Positions 58,380 to 62,000 of a stretch of 62,000 nucleotides of DNA are shown here, one piece after another. Positions within the stretch are counted from its first letter, which is position 1, and each line of letters starts with the position of its first letter. The position numbers were made by a program, and so were the translations under genes. Origin of the DNA: Symbiodinium natans. Lineage: Eukaryota; Sar; Dinophyceae; Suessiales; Symbiodiniaceae. The stretch is taken from positions 632,501 through 694,500 of the forward strand of contig CAJNDS010002657.1 of NCBI GenBank assembly GCA_905221605.1, read 5' to 3'. Under the pieces are notes generated by a model. It worked only from the letters and a program-made list of their open reading frames with translations. It was not told the DNA's origin and made no database searches.

Positions 58380-60165
58380 GCGCACGGGGCTTAACCATGT
58401 ACTGGTGCCCCGAGAGTTGGAGAGCTCGACTTCAAAACATGCGACGCACGAAGTATTGCAGACACCCGAAGCTGAAACTAGATCGGAAGCGTGCAATCTG
58501 CGCATGTTTGTGGGATGTGATCTTCTGGCTTAAGATGTCACGAGCGCATGCTGTTTATGCGAGTGTTGCCACCCCGTTCTCTCTTGCTCGCATTGCAGCC
58601 GAACCCACGATCTGATCCTGCCCTATGAAGCTTCGCCCGTTCCAAGCACCTCAATTCATGAACGCAGTGGGTGCATCAGCCGCTCACACGCTCAAACGCG
58701 CACGCGCACCCACGTCCTGCTGCACACGAGTCTCATGTCTGGGGAAACGTCGGAGTTGAGAGTTGTAACTGCCGGGCCGTGTGTTTGCCCTGAAGCTTGT
58801 TATGCCAGTGAAAAACACGGAGACCCGCTTGCATGTGTTTAGTTTGTTGGTCCATCGCAAGCCAAGAGGGTTGAGCCAATGGCTGTGAATATGCATGGTC
58901 AATTGGCAGTCCATACCCCTCAGTTTCTGTTGCCTTCATGTTTTACGAACAAGCATATGTCTTGTCCAGTAGAAGATGTTCAATAGCACCAAGAGTAGGC
59001 CCCCATCCTTGCTTTTAGGGTTGGGTTCCCTTATAAGCCCTTCTAAGCCGCCTCTTTATTCCTAGGTTACTTTGTGTCACCCTAAACCCTAAACCCTAAA
59101 CCCCAAACCCTACACCCTAAACCACCTAAACCTTTTGTATTCCTAGAGCACGCAGTATGTGGAAGCCCATGTAGACATCATGTAGACGCAGTCAGCGGAC
59201 CAAATTCGTGCTAGGGGCATGAATGGTCTCAAGACCCGATCGCTGGCGTCCCGAGGCTGTTTTGGGTTTAGAGTTTAGGGTTTAGGGTTTAGAGTTTAGG
59301 GTTTAGGGTTTAGGGTTTACGGTTTAGAGTTTAGGGTTTAGGGTAAGCCGCATTGTCAGTTTGATAGGCACACAACGTGAGCGGACACGAGTTGTGCAGA
59401 GTGAAGCTCGTAGGTGGCATCTTCCAGTGGGATGCCAAACACAATGGTCTTGCATCACGGCAGCAAGTTTCCTTCGCGCGCGTGTGCTTTGAGGAAGCGA
59501 AGCCGAAGGTTTTGGCGTTCCGGGGCTTTTTGGATTTCACCCTCAATTCCAAAACCGACGTCCTAAACCCGACTACACCCTAAACCCTAAACCCTAAGCC
59601 CTAAACCCTAAACCCTAAACACTAAACCGTTAGAGGTTTCGCTGCGAAGCGATGACCGTTGACTGGTAGGAGGGGGTTCGAGCGGTTCGAGTTGGCATTG
59701 CATGTTCAGTCTCTAGGGTTTAGGGTTTAGGGTTTAGGGTTTAGGAAGTTCTGTTTCGGTACGTTCCTGACCACAAGTAAACCAGAAACCCTCAAACCTG
59801 AACCCTACACCCCGAAACCCTAAACGTAATTGAGGCATTTCTAGACGCGCTCTAAAACCCCTTTGATTTCATGGGTTTCTAGTGTCAGCTTTAAGCCATA
59901 TACTAGCTATGTACCCTAAACCCTTGAACCAGTAAACCCCTGCAACCCTTAAACCCATGTACACCAAAACCTAAAACCCTACAACTTTTTCACCCCAAAG
60001 CTCTTAATGCTTACATCCCCGTTGAGGTTTTAGTTGCTTGTCGGTTCAATGGTACAGGGTTTCGGGCGTTAGGCTGTATAGTGTGAAGACCCTCGCAAAC
60101 CCTTGCAAACCGTCAACCCTAGTCCGGTTCGGGTTTAGGGGTTTCGGGTTTCGGGTTTAGCCGGT
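58380..60165. other. Spacer
   Basis: Small telomere-like arrays at 59,085-59,130 (ccctaaa), 59,270-59,346 (tttaggg, with tttagag variants), 59,575-59,630 and 59,716-59,745. Short open frames at 58,373-58,615 and 59,377-59,583 show no family signature. Confidence 0.45.
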
Positions 60166-60169
60166 ATTG

Positions 60170-60308
60170 GATTTAGGGCTTAGGGCTTAGGGCTTAGGGC
60201 TTAGGGCTTAGGGCTTAGGGCTTAGGGCTTAGGGTTTAGGGTTTAGGGTTTAGGGTTTAGGGTTTAGGGTTTAGGGTTTAGGGTTTAGGGTTTAGGGTTT
60301 AGGGTTTA
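60170..60308. repeat. gcttagg block switching to TTTAGGG
   Basis: Nine consecutive gcttagg heptamers followed by about ten tttaggg. The variant block and the canonical block meet at a single switch point. Confidence 0.93.
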
Positions 60309-60318
60309 TGATCCTCCA

Positions 60319-60391
60319 GTGGCGGGCCGTGGAGCTCAGGTGAGTGATCGCATCTTCCTCTTGCAGGTGAATGGCCACGGCAGCGACCTAA
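60319..60391 (+). CDS. Candidate exon
   Basis: After ctccag, one frame reads AGRGAQVSDRIFLLQVNGHG, then SDLS. Alternatively the segment contains a donor (cag|gtgagt) and an acceptor (cttcctcttgcag) only 27 bp apart, too close for a normal intron. Orientation of the flanking arrays is reversed relative to the common pattern. Confidence 0.35.
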
Positions 60392-60729
60392 GTTCCCCTA
60401 AAACCCTAAACGCCCCAAACTCTAAAGCCTAAACGCTAAACCCCCGAAGCCTGTACCCCTAGAACCCTAAACCCGACGTATGGCAGTAATAGACCACAAC
60501 TCGAGAAGTGTTGCGCCAGCCTCTGTGCAAACTTGGAATTCAGCCACGCGCAGACGCCGAGAATCGTAGGAACGTGCGTTCGTTGCCAGAGAGCATCCGC
60601 CGCAAGCGATTTACCAGTGCCAGAAAAGTCGCATTCATGATCCTCAGGATTGTCGCTCGCCCATGGTGTAGCGTGAATCCTGAATGAACAACCTTGCAGA
60701 AGAGGCCCTAAGCCCTAACCCCCGAAGCC

Positions 60730-60866
60730 TAACCCCCTAAACCCTAAACCCTAAACCCTAAACCCTAAACCCTAAACCCTAAACCCTAAACCCTAAACCC
60801 TAAACCCTAAACCCTAAACCCTAAACCCTAAACCCTAAACCCTACACCCTAAACCCTAAACCTAAA
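60730..60866. repeat. CCCTAAA array
   Basis: About 18 heptamers with one ccctaca variant. Confidence 0.93.
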
Positions 60867-60869
60867 TGA

Positions 60870-62000
60870 GGTGAAGATCTGGTGAGTGCCTGGCGCCACC
60901 CGGCTGGCGTTCAGGTTCAGGGTCTAGGGTGTCTAAGGTGTGTTTAGGGTGTGTAGGGTTTGGGCAGTTAGAGGTTTAGGACTTAGGGGTTTCACTATGT
61001 GTTATGCTTTGGAGTATAGTGGTTTGGGGTGTTACATAGGTGTTGAAGAGCCCTAAACCCTAAACCCCAAAACCCTAAACCCGTCTGGATGCTGTCCGTG
61101 GGTCAGTTTCAAGCAAGTACTAGCCTTTGAAGGAACCCGAGCCCCCCGCCTGATGATCATAAGGTGTAGGGTTTAGGGTTTAGGGCCAGGGTTTAGGGTT
61201 TAGGGTTTAGGGTTAGGGTTTAGGAGGCCGAAACAACCAACGAGTTAAGGGCTCAGGGCCTAGGAAACCCAGGCCCAAGAACCCAAATAAACTTGCCACT
61301 GTCGGGGCTGTGCTTGAGGCAACTCCGGCGAGGAGGACGAAGCAATCCGTTTCGAGGCCGGTTCCGTTGCGTTCCCGAAGACGGTCTAGGTGTAGGGTTT
61401 CCCTAAACCCTAAACCCTAAACCCTAAACCCTAAACCCTAAACCCTAAACCCTAAACCCTAAACCCTAAACCCTAAACCAAAAACCAGGGTTTAGGGACT
61501 TTCGGCTTGAGGTTTCAAGAGATTTTAGGGAGCTTGTAGGGTTGAATGCTGGGCTTGGGCAATGGATAGTGACTAGGATGCCCAGTAGTTTCTGGGGTGT
61601 TTAGGTTGCCTTGTAACTTTGTACATTCCGAAAAGCAAGCAAGGGGCACCCTTCTTAATCCGATGCTTCTGGGCAACCTAGATGCAGATGCATTCCAGCT
61701 TTTCGGTAGGTTGAAGGGTTTCAGGTTTGTTGGGCAACGGTTGTCGACGTCTCTCCTCATTTAAGGCTTTTTGGGGTTCAGGGTTTAGGGTTCAGGGTTT
61801 GGGCTTTAGGCTTTATGGTTCAGGCTTCAGCGTCCTTTGCATCTTAAAGGCCTGAACCCCCTGAAACATCCTACACCCTAAGCGCAAAACTCGCCTGATC
61901 ACCGTAAAACTGGCCGATTGGAGAAGTAGCTGAATTGGCGCCACCGCCCCCCCCGCCACTCTTCGAGATTCTTGGCTTTGGATAAGCTCGGAGATGTTCG
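60870..62000. other. Spacer at the right edge
   Basis: Contains TTTAGGG (61,168-61,225) and CCCTAAA (61,402-61,484) arrays facing each other, plus degenerate repeats. No supported exon. Confidence 0.45.

Noticed and set aside
1-62000. CRISPR-like arrays among the short repeats
   Set aside because: Repeats are contiguous heptamers without unique spacers, in a eukaryotic setting.

Overview
The window looks like nuclear DNA from a dinoflagellate, most likely a Symbiodiniaceae-type species. This rests on four observations. Coding sequence is cut into very short exons (about 35-120 bp) separated by long introns. Introns and spacers are full of the Arabidopsis/dinoflagellate-type telomeric heptamer TTTAGGG/CCCTAAA. 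Many exons encode alveolin repeats (VPxVQKVxKxVEVPQxQ). A Ty1/copia polyprotein has the unusual extra domains I associate with dinoflagellate elements. Several candidate splice donors look like GC rather than GT, as reported for this group. I see no rRNA, tRNA, CRISPR or prokaryotic operon.

Layout. (1) About 80-36,551, plus strand: one very long, or two tandem, alveolin-like gene(s). The 5' part (80-21,660) is a string of exons, each carrying roughly one alveolin repeat. Inside it lie one G/P/Q/M-rich exon (15,810-16,106) and a complete LTR retrotransposon (4,864-14,716). The middle and 3' part (24,600-31,370) codes for Pro/Ala/Met/Tyr/Gly-rich tail modules: PQPMPA units, GQMAP/YGAP units and a conserved TTIGEPVYLPPMTAPAEA module. 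These were multiplied by a 163-bp exon+intron tandem repeat and by a roughly 2-kb tandem repeat. The gene seems to finish with a split EF-hand (32,731 and 33,838) and a CxxC...CxxC zinc ribbon ending in a stop at 36,551. (2) 36.5-46 kb: sparse, short candidate exons of unknown genes and a 3.4-kb extremely G-rich tandem-repeat region (42.4-45.8 kb) with a 75-nt poly-G run. (3) 46.9-50.6 kb: candidate gene with a myristoylation-type start (MGTASSAL) and an EF-hand exon. (4) 52.8-57.5 kb: short plus-strand exons that may form a glycosyltransferase-like gene. (5) 58-62 kb: mostly spacer, repeats and one or two weak exons.

Retrotransposon. It has identical 208-bp LTRs, a 5-bp target duplication (taggg) inside a telomere-like array, a primer site complementary to an internal tRNA-Met fragment, and gag with CCCH plus CCHC zinc fingers. 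Downstream come two successive retropepsin-like motifs, a cytosine-5 DNA methyltransferase-like domain, integrase, a 2OG-Fe(II) dioxygenase-like domain, reverse transcriptase, RNase H and a membrane/zinc tail. Three frame changes interrupt it. Its LTR carries 12 nt identical to the 3' end of the dinoflagellate spliced leader.

Recurring architecture. Telomere-like arrays are not randomly oriented. Around most recognised exons, CCCTAAA lies before the exon and TTTAGGG after it, so each intron begins with UUUAGGG and ends with CCCUAAA and could fold on itself. This, together with the retrotransposon that encodes both a methylation-writer-like and an oxidase-like domain, is the most interesting content of the window. 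Exon boundaries are estimates made by eye; several assignments beyond the alveolin and retrotransposon parts are weak and marked so.
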